Assembly: GCA_019722365.1 (NCBI GenBank)
Contig: JADFUC010001173.1
Coordinates: 46,546-110,545 of the forward strand
Source: Lithospermum erythrorhizon
Taxonomy: Eukaryota > Streptophyta > Magnoliopsida > Boraginales > Boraginaceae
Direction: 5' to 3'
Length of the DNA stretch: 64,000 bases
Shown here: piece after piece, positions 47,950-60,900 of the stretch
Numbering within the stretch: position 1 is the stretch's first letter
Layout of the letters: every line of letters begins with the position of its first letter
Notes under the pieces: generated by a model
Told to the model about the DNA's origin: nothing
Databases searched by the model: none
What the model saw: the letters and a program-made list of their open reading frames with translations, nothing else
Program-made: the position numbers and the translations under genes

Positions 47950-49660
47950 TAGAAGTGATGAAAAATATGCATATTTTGAATAAAACTTTAAAAAAATAGC
48001 ATACCTGGATACATTTAATTGTCATAAAATAAGATCTAAATAATATATAACAATATATTAATACGAGTACTTACAATGCGGCCCAGGAATAAATCAAAGC
48101 CTCCTTTGAATTCCTAGAAACTAAGCGCAATAAGTAATGCCTACAGTTGATCAGCGCGGGAGGTTGAATCATATACTTGAGTTTGCTAGAACGCTCGGAT
48201 AATCGGACGATAATAAAACAAAGTGAGATTTTTCAAGCTTACACTTGTTTTCCACGGCAAAATGCAATGGGGAGGCGTTAGTACACTTTTAATGATTAGG
48301 TTTTATTATTATAATAATAACCTAATAAGCCCCCTTTAAATAGACTCTTATTATTTAACCTAAAAGCCCAACCGAATAGTTAATGAGTTGGCTCGTTTAA
48401 TTAAACCAACTCGTTAACTAAAATACTACTAACGATTTATTACACAACTCAAATAACTATTTAATTAATTAAACTATCAAGTTAATTAATTCGAGTTCAT
48501 CCAATTAATATTTTACATTATGTATAAAATTCGATTGAACTTTTATTGATTACAATCAATTTCTCAATTTACAAATATAGTTTAATTTCATACATGAAAT
48601 ATAATTCAACATAATTGAATATGTGTGACCTTCTGAGCTCAGACAACGCGATAAATATAATAATATAATTGGCCGTTATTATTATTATAACGATTATGCA
48701 TGAGATCTAGCAATATGACATAATCCCCGGTATTATCATGAGAACCCAACAAATAATTACAATTACTATATTGAACACTTACTTTTAGTAATCTCATATA
48801 ACTAAACTACTAAATGATTTGTTACAACAATTCATACTTGAGACATAATTATTGAAAACAATATTCATTGATTTCAACCTCTAGTTGCCGCGGATGATTG
48901 CCTACATAATTCCTTTATCCGCGATCTCTAATCACAGGCTAACCATAAAAAGTGTGTCATGAAACACCCACGACTTTCTTTACTCGAGCTTAAGCGGCTT
49001 CGGGTACTATGGTGTACATAAACAAAATCACTCTGAGAGCTTCGTTAGAGGCACGAGATACGCTTATATCGAGGGGATGGATAAATTCCTTATATATCGA
49101 CACCTACGCTATCTTTCGCGTGTCACCTAACATATACACGTTATGATCCTGTTTAAGGCGGACTTTTGACATAGTAAAGAACTCAACTCATATAACATGG
49201 ATAATGGATTATATCACGTGAGTCTTAGAATTGATAAACAATAGTTACAGCAAATATCATAGGACACGGATATCACATCTCTATGATTTCTGACGGTCAA
49301 TCCAATTAAATCGATTATGCAAGCCCGACAGCCCATAAGGTGTTATTCTTACAAGCTCCCATGATCCAAGAGAATTGATCATGATCAATCAACATGTTGG
49401 ATATCAAGTACTGAAATGCTTTGAACTATCGATATCGACCAAAGAGAATGGCAATCTTATATTTCTAGACTTGTAGAGGCTCCCTTCTCAACACTTCCAA
49501 GTTGCCTCTCTAGAAACTATAGATTAGCCTAGGGGATTTCACTTTTAATTCAACGAGGATACAACTGGTTATATGTAAATTAACACATATAAACACATAA
49601 ACATAGCAAACAAATGTATTGATATATAAGAAGCCATAATATTCAATTACTTGTCCACAT
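47950..49660 (-). mobile_element. 3' LTR of copia 4 (minus strand)
   Basis: It abuts the RNase H side of copia 4. It shares with 57,640-58,130 the block ATGAAAAATATGCATATTTTGAAT and GTTGAATCATATACTTGAG, and with 32,240-32,590 the later block (GTGACCTTCTGAGCTC; GTGTGTCATGAAACACCCAC). Confidence 0.6.
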
Positions 49661-49679
49661 AACAAGACTGATACACTAG

Positions 49680-51200
49680 CTACCACTAAACCTAACACCA
49701 CTGCGATATTTGTCTAAGACTAATGTTCGTTGCATGCTCATCATGCTTTCACGAGGTAGTGGTTGGTAAAAGATTAAACAACATTAGCCTCTGTTGCTAC
49801 TTTACATACTTTGATATCGCCTCACAGTAAGCATATCTCCCAATGAGGTGATACTTTTCTAGTACGTGCTTGGTTGTGATGTGCTTTCGGGGTTCCTTGG
49901 CTTGAGAAATGGAACAGTATTGTCACATAACTGGTCCAGCCCTTCAATGCTAGGCACAACTCGAAGCTCGATCTAAAATTTCTAAATCAACGAACTCTTT
50001 TTTATCTAATAAATATATAAGTGCATGGTAAAATCGACTCTGATACTACATTTTGGAACTTATCAAGAGTATTGCTCCATCGTTAAGACAAGCCAGATAC
50101 CCACACTCGGGCAGTAGTCATGTTTGTCGGTTTGGAAGCAACATCGGTGTACCGGTAACAACGACTCTTACGTCTCCCTGGCATATACCGAGAATACATC
50201 TTTAGTTCTTCTCGAAATACTTGAAGATGCCGCTTCACTTTGGAATCGGTGGCTACCGCTGGATTAGGCTGGGTATCGCTTCTACAATTTAGTGCATATG
50301 ACACATCGGTCATGTGCACATCATGCCTTTATCGTAGCGCGCATGATGGACCCCATAACAGCGTAGGTATGTCGCTTCATTTTGTTCATCGGTAATAGTG
50401 GTGGAACATTTGTGACTGGCGAGAGTTGAACTCCGTAATCTCATGGGAGATGACCGCTTCTTGGAATCATTCATTCTGAACCCTTTGCAACCTTATTGAT
50501 ATAGCTGTCTTGCATGATCCGATTAGCCGATTGGCTCGATCTCGATGAATTTTGATTCCGAGAATATATTATCTTCGCTTTATGTCGTTCATCGAGAAAC
50601 ATTTACACAACTTGATCATGGCGTTTAGTAGCTACACATTGTTTTAATGATTAGTATGTCATCGACATACAAGACTATAAATGTTATATAACTCCCACTC
50701 ACCTTCTTGTATACACAAGATTCTTAATATTACGAGGTGAATCCAAAATATTTGATTGATTAAATGAAAATGGAGATTCGACTATGGGATTAACTGCTTT
50801 GAGACCGTAAATGAACTTATGTTCCTAAGCTTCTTAGGTCATTTAGGACATATAAAGCCTTGAGGGATGTACCATGCACATCTTCCTCAAGATTTCCATT
50901 CCTGGCGGTCTTTACATGCATTTGCCATATCTTATAGTCATGGAATGCAGCAATGAGCTTGCGTTATCCCGGATAGACTTAAGCATAGCATAGCCGAATA
51001 GGTTTCATCATAGTCAATGCCATGAACTTGCTTGAAACCTTTCGCCACGAGCCTTGCCTTGAAAACATGGACGTTTCCGTCTTTTTCATGTTTCTTCTTA
51101 AATACCCATTTACACTCAATAGGGCGAACCCCATTGGGTAAATCTAACAAGGACCAAACCTTGTTTGGTAAATAAATTCATCTATACTTACGTGGCTATC
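49680..51200 (-). pseudogene. Copia 4 reverse transcriptase and RNase H remnant
   Basis: 51,150-50,938 reads RPIECKWVFKKKHEKDGNV, then KARLVAKGFKQVHGIDYDET, the conserved RT N-terminal core. 50,319-50,083 reads MTDVSYALNCRSDTQPN (the RPDI-like block after RT), then HLQVF, and a weak SRSQSG-like area. RNase H continues to about 49,690 in eroded form. The catalytic YVDD region lies in the frameshifted stretch at 50,600-50,700 and is not readable. Confidence 0.75.
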
Positions 51201-52250
51201 AGCCATTTATCAACATCTTCGCTACTCATTGCCTCCTCATAAGAGGTAGGCTCATCACTTTCAATCATGAAAATTCACCAAACCAACGATCTTAGCACAA
51301 CAGCGATCTACATTGGATCTTCTAAGGGTGGTTCTTCATGACTTCTTATAGATCAGGAAATTAGGTCTTACATGTAAGAAGGCACTAATTCTTGTGGTAT
51401 CGATACGTCTACCTTGACAATCGCTTCATCATCTTGAGTTTCCTCCAAGGTGGAACAACTTCACATCCCAGCCACATACAGACGGATATTCCTTTTCAAG
51501 AAATGCTTTGATTTAGCAACGAATACTTTATTCTGTGCTTTGAGGTAGAAGTAGTAATCAATAGTTCGTTGGATGTCCAATAAAGTAGTATTTATCAGAC
51601 TAGAAGCTAGTTTATCTCTTGTTAATTTCTTAACGTAAGCTTCACAACCCCAAATCTGAGAAAATCCAACTTGGGAGCCTTCCCAAACCACAATTCATGA
51701 GGAGTTTTCTCTGCTGATTTAGTTGGACATTTATTAAGTGTGAGTGTTGTGCTTTGTAGTGCATATCCCTAATTAACTGGTAGATCAGATAGGCTCATCA
51801 TAGATCGACCATGTCAAGCAGGTTCGTTTTCCTCGCTCCGACACGCCATTATGTTGTGGCGTTCTACTGTGGAAGTGAGTTGTGAAACAATAAACGCTCT
51901 ACAAGATGATTATTGAACTCGCCCGAGCTCAAATGTTCTCCTCTGTCCGGTCCGAGAAGAATCTTTATAGTCTTGTTCAAATGGTTTTGTAGTTCATTTT
52001 GAAATTCCATAAATTGAGTAAAGGATTCATGTTTGTGTTTCATTAGATACACATAACCATATCTCTCTTTATGTAATCATAAAAGTAAATGTAATGAAGG
52101 AATTATAACCACCTCTTGCGAGATATGTCCATTGGCCCGTATACTTGAGTGTGTATAATCGATAAATCAACACTTGCTTCGTTCAATCGGTGAAGGGCAA
52201 TTTGGTCATTGCTCAATAGAAAATTCACACTTATCGTATGATTCATAAGC
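51201..52250 (-). pseudogene. Copia 4 integrase remnant
   Basis: Core segment 52,052-51,864 shows KHESFTQFMEFQNELQNHL and a degraded GPDRGEHLSSGEF, the SDRGGEY block around the second catalytic Asp. 51,691-51,461 reads VWGSQV-like, GCEAYVKKLTRDKL and YYFYLKAQNKVFVAKSKHF, the conserved integrase C-terminal region of copia. A frameshift separates the pieces. Confidence 0.75.
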
Positions 52251-53350
52251 AGGAAACCTTCAAGTATTCCACGGGTAGAGTTTCTTGATACGGTTCTCGT
52301 TTATTTGACGATACTGCGATGCCAAGAATACAAGGTTTAAGTAGTTGGAAGCATTGCTTTTAGCTGTTATATTGTTAGATAGATGTGTCTAAAACATATG
52401 AACCCATTTTGGAGAGATGCATTACCATATATTATACCCGTTCTAGAGATCCTAAATGCATTGGGATCAATCGAAGTAATAACTGCATTATTCAAAGCGA
52501 AATGAAAATAATATTTTACGCTAGGCGGCGTCACCGATATTTAAATTTAAATAAGGCCCATATGAAAATTCAAACTAATGGATCCTATTATCGAGGCCAC
52601 AACCTTGGCGCCCGATCCTGGCGTGGAAATGCGTCTCTTTACCGAGTTTTACTTTTACTGCGGTTCACGCGCATTCGCGACAAATGTAGAGAACCCATGA
52701 CCCGATTAATCTCGCCTGAAGTAGAAATAGAAAGTTGTACAAACTTGATAACAAAAATACCTTTAGGCTTAGAGTGGTCGTTAGACCGTTTTTATCTTCA
52801 TTGAACTTAACTACGGGTTCGCTCCGGTGACCTTTGAGTTTTAATAGTAGCCGAGATAATATAATCTTCGGAGATACATTTGCCTTTCTTTGTGTCTTTA
52901 GCTACGTTTGTTGCTTAAAATGGCGTAAGCGAGGAATCGGAAGGCACTTTTGTTCAAATCCAAACACTCATTTGATTCGACAATGGTGATTTGTCTATGT
53001 ACATCGGCCGAGGTTTAGTCGCAGCTTTGTATCTGCTATAACCTCTGATGCATCTAGACACACCAGTTGAAGGAGATCTCATAATGATGCCAAACTACAG
53101 CTTGTGTCAATCGGTATCACAAAGATCTACCGTTGAATAAAGCCATTATCTCGAAACACATTGAAGCCACGGTATCTACGTACGCTGTGATCCCGAGAGA
53201 GAAGCAGGAAGTCCTCTATATAAGACATATTCGATCTCGCGCAACTTGAGGACAACCTTCAACTTCGGGACCATGCTAATAATTTACTTACGTCGCATCT
53301 GGCTTAGGAATAATGTTGTTTGGAAGTAAATTATTAGGTGTGTTAGAGCG
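52251..53350 (-). pseudogene. Copia 4 gag-pre-integrase and gag remnant
   Basis: The gag-pre-integrase part (about 52,570-52,250) aligns at DNA level with the open copy at 35,841-36,236. Gag (about 53,340-52,800) is heavily broken; the start region resembles that of copia 3 only weakly. The 139-codon plus frame at 52,385-52,804 is an antisense shadow. Confidence 0.5.
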
Positions 53351-53822
53351 ACCCGTTTCAATCTGCAAGAATAAGTATGTAAGGGAACAGGTTTAGTAAT
53401 CTATCATGTTAAACACTTATAAAATAAATTATAAATATATACTAATAGTCAAAATCGCACAAAATATATTAGTATGCAAGATCTGCTATGCTAGGATTTC
53501 AAAGCGGAAATAATGCATACATTTTTGAAAAACTAATACAACGGTAGGCTAAGCCCGGCAATTACGTAAACCACGACATAACTCTTGTGTTACGGCATGC
53601 CTACGAGGATGCTGCTGATTGTATCCACCGAGGCACAACGTTAGTGAAGTCACGGTTAAGCGACCAATTAAACCAATTTGTTACTTGGAATGATAATCAC
53701 GAAAGCCCATGCTTCAACAAAGGCAATAGCGCGAGGCTTAAAAAATAATAATAAAAAACTAAAAATAAAAATAAAAAAATAATAAAAAAAGACAACACGC
53801 AGGCTTGTGGGTGAAAAATAAA
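53351..53822 (-). other. Copia 4 leader and A-rich stretch
   Basis: 53,380-53,700 matches 37,270-37,600. An A-rich run of AATAA and AAAAAT units follows at 53,740-53,790, the target region of the next element. Confidence 0.5.
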
Positions 53823-54062
53823 GGCTAATTTGCTTTTGGTCCGTATACTATGCATATCTTTTCTAGTTGGTCCACTATGCTGCGTCTTTTCGGGCTAGTA
53901 CAAGCTTTTGCTCTTTTGGGGCACAGTGCCATCCCACGTTTTGGCCAATGATGAGCCCACATACTATCGGTTTAAACCAAAATAACTATTTTGTCCACAA
54001 CACTAACAAGTATAAGAAATTATTCTACATAATTAAAATAGAACCCCTTTTCTTCTTTTCTT

Positions 54063-54473
54063 AGCACTTCCTTTACCCACATCGCCCACAAACTATAGTA
54101 GTCTTTAAACTATAGTCATTTTATCTTTAACACACCTTGACTTCCACTGCCCGCCCATCAACGATCCTTTGAAATATAGTCATTTTTATCTTTGACCTGA
54201 CTTACCCTACCCACTGCCCAACATTTTTGAATTATAGTCAATTTTTATTTTGATAAAAGCACCACCTGCCCCCCACCGCACCCCCGATCCTAAACTATAG
54301 TAACTCGCTTATGTCATTTTTTATCTTGACACACCTTACCATGCCACTACCCTTTTACCCACGGTGCCTAAACTATAGTCCTTAAAGCATAGTCATTTTA
54401 TTCTTTGGCACTTTTACGCTTTCCTGCCAGTCCACTGAACTATAGTTATTTTTTTCTTTGACACACACCTACC
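54063..54473. repeat. Tandem array of about 65-75-bp units within the TIR transposon
   Basis: About six units carry AACTATAGTCATTTTTATCTTTGACACACC and a C-rich half (CCACTGCCC). The array resumes at 56,118-56,212 after the inserted LTR with one further unit, so the LTR landed in it. Confidence 0.8.
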
Positions 54474-54475
54474 AC

Positions 54476-56117
54476 TACTATGAGCCCACCGAATTGGGGC
54501 CTTGAATTAAGATCACATCAACATGCACTTGCAGGAATACCCGATCGATGGATATGACATAAAAATGACCGTTTGACATTATGTAACAGGCCATAATCCA
54601 TCGTGGTGAACTAACAGCACACCACACAAATCACATGATCAACATAAACATATATCAACTTTGAATAATACAACCAAAAGAAATAATACACAACATAGTC
54701 TTCAATATACATCATAGTGGTAATATGTCCAAAAGATGACCCTCGATACAACAAAAGTTCTGAAAACATAACAAGAGGAAGCTTGATAGAAGAATGAATG
54801 TTTGAGGACTTTACAACACCACCGCCTCACCTCTGATCTTGTGCAGCATCGATACCGCTCCTCGGTAACCTCGGTGATCGGCTCCCTAGAAACCTAGCCA
54901 TAAAACTCCGCCCATGGAGAATAGGGGAGTAAGGCTACTGCAGCGTAGTGAATACAAATAACATGAATAGTATCCAACCACATATAATCATACTTATATA
55001 TAAGGTATATGTATAAACATTAATAAGACTACTCCAATGAACAACTATTTTGCCGAAAACAATTTCTTCAATAAAAATCTAATTTTCATCATTCAAATAA
55101 AATTATAGTCATTTTAACACTTGTAAATCAAAATAAATAGTTAAACCCTTTTAAAAATAACCAAATTTGTTATGTAGCTTACATACAACTTCAACATTAC
55201 TGAAACACCATCAATTTCATTTTTTAAACTCCAATTTATCTCCTTTTGATTCAAAAACCCAGTTTAGTAATTAAATCACCAAAAATAGTAAACAAATTCA
55301 AATCACTCCAAAATTGGGCCCTTTATTACTCCATGTGCAAGTAATAGAAAGTCTCATATATAAATATTTTCATTTTCTCAGGTTTGGTATTTATTTCATA
55401 TTTTATACATTTTCTAGCCATTTAACTTTCAAAAATTATAATAAATACTAAACGTCTTCAAAATTTAAAATGTTTTTCTTGGAGTCCTTTCAAATGACAT
55501 AAAGGGCTCATAAACCAAAAATTATCATATATGAATTATGTTTACTAAGATTTAAAATAGTCAAGCGATTGCCCAATTATCCTTTAAGAAATATTATCAT
55601 CGAATATTCAAACATCATTCTTAAACTTGGATTGTACATGTATGTTCAAAAATATTTATTATTTTACCTTTTAGAGCAAAGTACAACAAAATTTAACAGC
55701 TTTAACCTTGAGCATAAATAAAATTCAAGAACAAGTTATACCTTAGGTGATTAAGATATTTGAGAGGAGGTTCTTGAGCTTGATTTCACTAGAAAAATGA
55801 AAGAAAAATTTGGGTAGAGGGGAGGGGAAAGCTCACGGCCAAGAGGAGAGAAGAAAAGAAATTTTTTGTGTTGTTTAATTAGGTTAGGATGAAGATTTTA
55901 TTAGAATAGGTTACTTAGCTTTGAAGTAACTAAGCAAACACGAGGTGGTATTAAGCGAAGTAGGAGGTAGAAAACACGAGGTGTGTCGTGTGGTTTCTTA
56001 GCTAGGAGGGAAAAGATGAGTAGTTTTAGTTGTCTTGACACATGCAGATTCGAGAGTTTGTTTTTAAGTAGGCGTTACTCAATTATTACTTGAATCTAAA
56101 ATTTGGGTTATTTAACA
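54476..56117 (-). mobile_element. LTR of the gypsy family nested in the transposon (minus strand, about 1.64 kb)
   Basis: The left end aligns with the terminal block of the LTR at 12,980. The right end TTATTTAACA reverse-complements to TGTTAAATAA, the family start. It carries the acceptor-like ATGGCTAG|GTTTCTAGG (54,894) and donor-like CACCTAAG|GTATAAC (55,741). The second donor and a minisatellite are absent, making it about 0.8 kb shorter than its relatives. CCAC occurs at both borders, a possible partial target duplication. Confidence 0.7.
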
Positions 56118-56467
56118 CCACCTGCCCTTAGTCCACTGGTATAGTCCACGAACTATAGTCATTTTCTTCTTTGACACACCTTACCGTACCTACACCCCCG
56201 CTTTACCCAGGTCCTGACTGAGTGTAGGGTTCTATTTTAATTATATAAAATATCACTACGCATACTTTGGTTTAGTGTTAAGGGCAAAATAGTAATTTTA
56301 ATCTTTGAGAATTAATAGTATAGGGACTATTCTTTGTTAAAAATGGGGCTAGGGACCAAGCACAGAAAAGATAAAAGTTTGGGGACCAAGCTGAAAGGTT
56401 TCAAAGTATAAGGACCAACTAGAAAGATACGCATGGTATAAGGACCAAGAAAATTAGCCAAAATAAA

Positions 56468-58289
56468 TATATAAATCTGACTCAATAGCGTCATTTCTGA
56501 CGAATAAGCGGTTCGCAATATAAAATTGTTTAAATAAAAATCTGGCCCAGGTCATATCGATATATCCCTCTTTCCGTACCCGTTACAATGTATATAAGGC
56601 AAAAATAAAATACATAAACTATGCATTTATTAAATATACATTTAATATGGTGAAACAATCACGCCAATAATGAATGCGCCTTAAAATATATAATCAAAAT
56701 TAATTGATACATATATATATAAATGTGTCAATAATTAATAATATAAATAGCAAGTAATTATATTTATTATATATTCAATAACTAGATAATTATTATGTTT
56801 ATCCTTTTAATACAAATAAATAACTAAAAAGTTTAATCATTAAAAGGACAATTGAATTAAATAATAAAATCATTTTAAATTTGGGTAATTAAAATTATTA
56901 CAATTTAATATATGTTCTATATTCATGAAAACCGAATTGAAATTACCATAATTTTTAAAAAACCTAAAACTAGAGTTTTAAAAATGGATTGACTTTCAAA
57001 CCTAGCCCAGCCTTGAAACGATCGCGATTGGATGGCCAAATGCCTCAACACGTGATCACGCGCCACCCTAGACCTAGGGAGGCGATTAAGCTTTCAGCAC
57101 GGAAACGTCCCAAAAGGTGGCCGGGCCGATCAAGCATATACAAGGCGGCGTGTTCGATTTTGGTAATTAATTTCAGTTTATGTTTTAATTCAATATTTTT
57201 CAAAAAACGTTTTGAAGGCTTTAATTATAGAAAAATATATTGTAAATTATGCAATTTTAATTATTAAAACTTTTATAATTTCAAAATGCATAATAAATAG
57301 TTGGACCAAATTCAAATTTTGAATGAGGTGTTCTCACATGTAACCTAAAGATTTACGGAAAAATTATTACATTCGAAATGTTTTTGAGTTTGTACTTTTA
57401 AATATAATTAACTAATTAAATAGTTGTAAACGCACAAAAAGCTTGACGAAACAATTATACTAATCATCAAAATATTAAAATATGCAATTTTGATGTACTT
57501 AACTATATAGAACACATTTTATAAAAAATAACATGGCATAGAATTCATACTATATATTTGTAGTTAAATATATAAACATAAATTTTCATATAAAATTCAT
57601 TAAACATGATTTAAACTTGCGTTACGATACCTTGATGAAAAATATGCATATTTGAATGAAACTTTAAATAAATAGCATATCAGATCAATTTAATTTTAAT
57701 AAACTCGTATATAACGAAGAATAAATCGTAAACGTATTCTTTCATGAAGCCTCCTTTAATTCACAAGGCTAGCACCTGATAGACAAGCTGCCTCTGAGAT
57801 CCACATTAGGAGTGGTTGAATCATATACTTGAGTTTGCTAGAATGCTTGGATAATCGGACAATAATAAAACAAGGTGGGATTTTCAGAGCTGTGGCTTTT
57901 CACGGCAAAATCTGATGGGAGGCGTTAATACACTTTTAATGATTAGGTTTTATTATTACTAAATAATAATAACTAATAAGCCCCACTAAATAGATCTTGT
58001 ATTTTAATCCTAAAGAAGTTCCAGCCGAATAGTTAATGAGCCGACTAGGTTAATTAAAACTAACTCGTTAAGTAAAATAATACTAGCGAGGTTATTAATA
58101 TAAACTCAACTAACTATTTGATTAAAGTTTAGATTTCTATAAGCTGAAAAGAATTGTTGTTAGGCTTCCGTTGGCATCAATGTATGTTCTTATATTCTTA
58201 GATTTGTTATATGACATAAAGTAGTTAACTTTAGGTTTATTTGTTTTAAGTTAAACCCTACTTTGGGGCTTTAAGTGTTAATTAAAATA
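56468..58289 (-). mobile_element. Copia-associated LTR remnants (minus strand)
   Basis: 56,690-57,300 matches 38,100-38,880; 57,640-58,130 matches 47,970-48,480. The G+C-rich block at 57,000-57,170 contains a 92-codon frame without known motif. From 58,140 to 58,289 sequence is non-coding and leads to the LINE 3' end. Boundaries are not defined. Confidence 0.4.
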
Positions 58290-58960
58290 AAAATTGTCAA
58301 TACATCGTCATTAGGAAAAACTTACAAAGAAAGCAAAATAAAACATAGATCGTATCCCAAACCTTAGATCGTATTAATTTAAAGAAAGGCGGGGCTCGAC
58401 CGCGAAACATGAACTTGAAAAAAGCAGACAATAAAAAATCAACTAGAAGTATAAGCGATACAAAAATAAAATAAAACCCACACTGGCGGGTGACCTTTGA
58501 AAGTACAGCACATAAACAAAGCGACTTAAGCGACAAACTTGGAAATCGGCGGCGGACGTAGGGAACACCCCGACTCTCGAGAGCACATAAAGATCGAGCA
58601 CCATCCACCTCGTGGGACCGCCCCGGGGAGAATACGTATCAATCGGCCACTTTGGTTCTGTTCACGCCAAACATGTGTCAGCTCCGACTGTAACCTGATA
58701 AAGAGATAACACGGACCGCCCATATTATGTCTAAGCGGTGAAGGCTTTGAATCTGCGTCATCGAGAAAAGAAGCAAGGAATCCGTTTCCACCCGGAGATC
58801 CGTGAAGCCACGGATGACACACCATTGTAAAATGTGATAGGCGAGGCTTCGACATCCAAAGCGGGAGGAGGAGGGCAAACAAAACCCCGCAACCGTAATA
58901 TCGCCTGACATCATTATATACCCGCAAAGACCTCCCAAGCATCTTTAAAAGCACCATCGA
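58290..58960 (-). pseudogene. LINE ORF2 C-terminal RNase H domain
   Basis: Around 58,870-58,560 (minus) the RNase H-like pattern is readable: AYHILQWCVIRGFTDLRVETDS, then LTHVWREQNQSGRLIR, matching VxETDS... and the HVxRExNxxAD end. Such a C-terminal RNase H is known in some plant L1 clades. Frame changes separate its blocks. 58,290-58,520 is probably 3' UTR; no poly(A) tract was seen. Confidence 0.7.
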
Positions 58961-59594
58961 TATTCAGTTTATAGTGACCACTCGAGGATTAATCCACAAC
59001 AATTTTATCACAGGTTTCTGACGCAGTTGGGAGGATGAACATTGAACAAAGGCGGCCGCTTGAGGTCCTTGGAGATGCTGGCATTATACGAAGCAGGACA
59101 ACAATGATAGGTAAGCGATGATTAATCTGTGGACAATCCCATAACAATACCGTTGCTCACCATGCCGCTTTATTACGGCCCGCCCATGCGACCGGAGAAA
59201 TTAACACGGGCGTAGAGGCGACGAATATGACCCTTTTCAGAAATAGTAAGACTCCAAGCTTTAAAAATAAGATGAATATGAGTGAAAATTTTGCTTTCTC
59301 GAGCAGTGGGATTTTTGGAGTTGCGGAAATGTCCTCGAGAGCGAGCAAAATTCAACCCCGCCAGCGGAACTGACGGGCGCCCCAGCGACACAGTAGCGTC
59401 CCAAAGGAATTTATTCAACATAATTTCCACTCTCGAACTTAGGCGAGGCATGCTTCGCTTAAGCTTGAATAAAGTAGAGGAAGGTAGAAAGAACCGGCCC
59501 GAATAAGAGTAATTTTACCCCCGAAAAAGAAAAGATCATTATCGCCCCGAAGGCCATATTTGAATTTATCCGAGTAATTCAAACAAAAAACACT
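58961..59594 (-). pseudogene. LINE ORF2 region between RT and RNase H
   Basis: On the minus strand, 59,451-59,173 reads MPRLSSRVEIMLNKFLWDA, which fits the FLW block downstream of plant LINE RT. The zinc-binding motif that should follow is not readable, and many stops occur. Confidence 0.55.
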
Positions 59595-60900
59595 TTACCG
59601 CCCCGAAGATGCAGAATGCCCCGGATAAGTAAGTGAGACTCCTTTTTGAGCCCGGTCATACCGAAACCACACGGCTTCGGGTCGCGCTGGCTTATCGGAA
59701 CCAATTGCACGAACTTCTTCGGCGATTAATCCCTGCCCGACTGGAAATTGATAATGATCTAAGAAACCCATGATCTGATCAAGAGAAGACTTTAACCCAT
59801 TGCAGAACAATAAGCAGTCATCGGCGAAGGCCAAGCACGGAACAGGAATACTGCAGCGAGCGTTGTAACCAATCTCAGGATGAGTAGTCTGCAGTAACGC
59901 GAGGCCCCTGAGAAGATATTCCTGGGCAATGATGAATAAGGAAGGAGAGAGCGGGTCCCCCTGACGAACCCCCTTGGTGGACTTGAAATACCCCGTCAAC
60001 TCACCATTCAGCATAATCGAGAACCAGGCATTCCCTTGGCGACATGATCTGCTCCGATCCAAGCATCCGCCAAAACCTAACTAAGGAGGATTGAACACCA
60101 AAGTCGAATAGCATTAGCCGAGGCCCCAATTAAATGCTCCGACTTGACCCGATTACCCACGAAAATGCTTTACCGTTGTCAATGTGATGAACCAACTCCT
60201 GGGCCAAAAAGAAGTATTATCTACGAAGACAAAGCACTGCCCGGCAGCGGAGAACCCCATCGAAAATCGAAATAATCTTAGGGAGGAGAGAAGAGAGTGC
60301 AGGAGTTGCGGGGATTTGTATCATTTTGTTGGTGAAGTTACATAAGCTGATAGGGCGGAAGTTACTCAAGTTACGGCAGATCACATTTAGGAATCAAAGT
60401 AATAACAGTAGAAGTGAAACTCGGGAAAGCATGACACGAGGAAAAGAAGTAGCAAACAGCGTTAAAGCATCCTCGAGATCAAAGCCCAGAAAGTATGGAA
60501 GAAAACCCCGTTAAAACCCGTCGGACCACTATCTTTATCAAAGAGAAAACCACACCTCTTTACTTTGAAAATTCCTCCTCGAAGGCAAAGCAAGCAGGAA
60601 GGCATTATCCTCCTCAGTGATAAGGGAAGGAATACAGTCAATGAGATCCCCCTCAACCGGAGAGGCAGTGTTAGATTGGAAAGTAGACTTAAAAGTGCTG
60701 GCAGAGTCCGCTAATAGGCGGCGATGTTGGGCGATCCCGTCAATAAAGAGTACAGCTTGATAGGCCGGTGCGACAGCAACCCACGAATGGTAAGCGATGG
60801 ACACTGTCACCCTCTTTGTGGCCGAGGCCACCACTTTTAGATGGCCTCTGCAGCCTTAAATAACGCGGTGATCGACTTTTAGCTTTTAGAGCCCAGATTC
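59595..60900 (-). pseudogene. LINE (L1-type) reverse transcriptase remnant
   Basis: 60,062-59,595 is open and contains FSIMLNGELTGYFKSTKGVR, then GVRQGDPLSPSLFIIAQE and the catalytic LAFADDCLLF. This FADD form is typical of plant L1 LINEs. Upstream (60,834-60,100) further RT sequence is frameshifted. RT copies element RNA at a nicked target site. ORF2 order endonuclease-RT-RNase H is conserved here. Confidence 0.85.

Larger units (their letters stand above)
53823..56459. mobile_element. Non-autonomous DNA transposon with about 220-bp TIRs (MULE- or hAT-like)
   Basis: The left terminus GGCTAATTTGC-TTTTGGTCC is inverted on the right as TTGGTCC-TTTTAAAT-AGCC. The inverted repeats run for about 220 bp (53,823-54,042; 56,226-56,459), ending in AATTAAAATAGAACCC on both sides. 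An exact 8-bp direct repeat, AAAATAAA, flanks it (53,815-53,822; 56,460-56,467), though the target is A-rich. 8 bp fits hAT; long TIRs fit Mutator-like elements. No transposase is present. Without the nested LTR the element would be about 1 kb. Confidence 0.8.

Noticed and set aside
50030..50055. CTCTGATACTACA, which reverse-complements to a TAGTATCAGAG-like tRNA primer-binding site
   Set aside because: It lies in the RNase H region of copia 4, not next to a 5' LTR, and one base deviates from the usual TGGTATCAGAG; probably coincidence.
52385..52804. 139-codon plus-strand frame
   Set aside because: It runs antisense to the copia gag-pre-integrase region, which aligns with the open minus-strand copy at 35,841-36,236.
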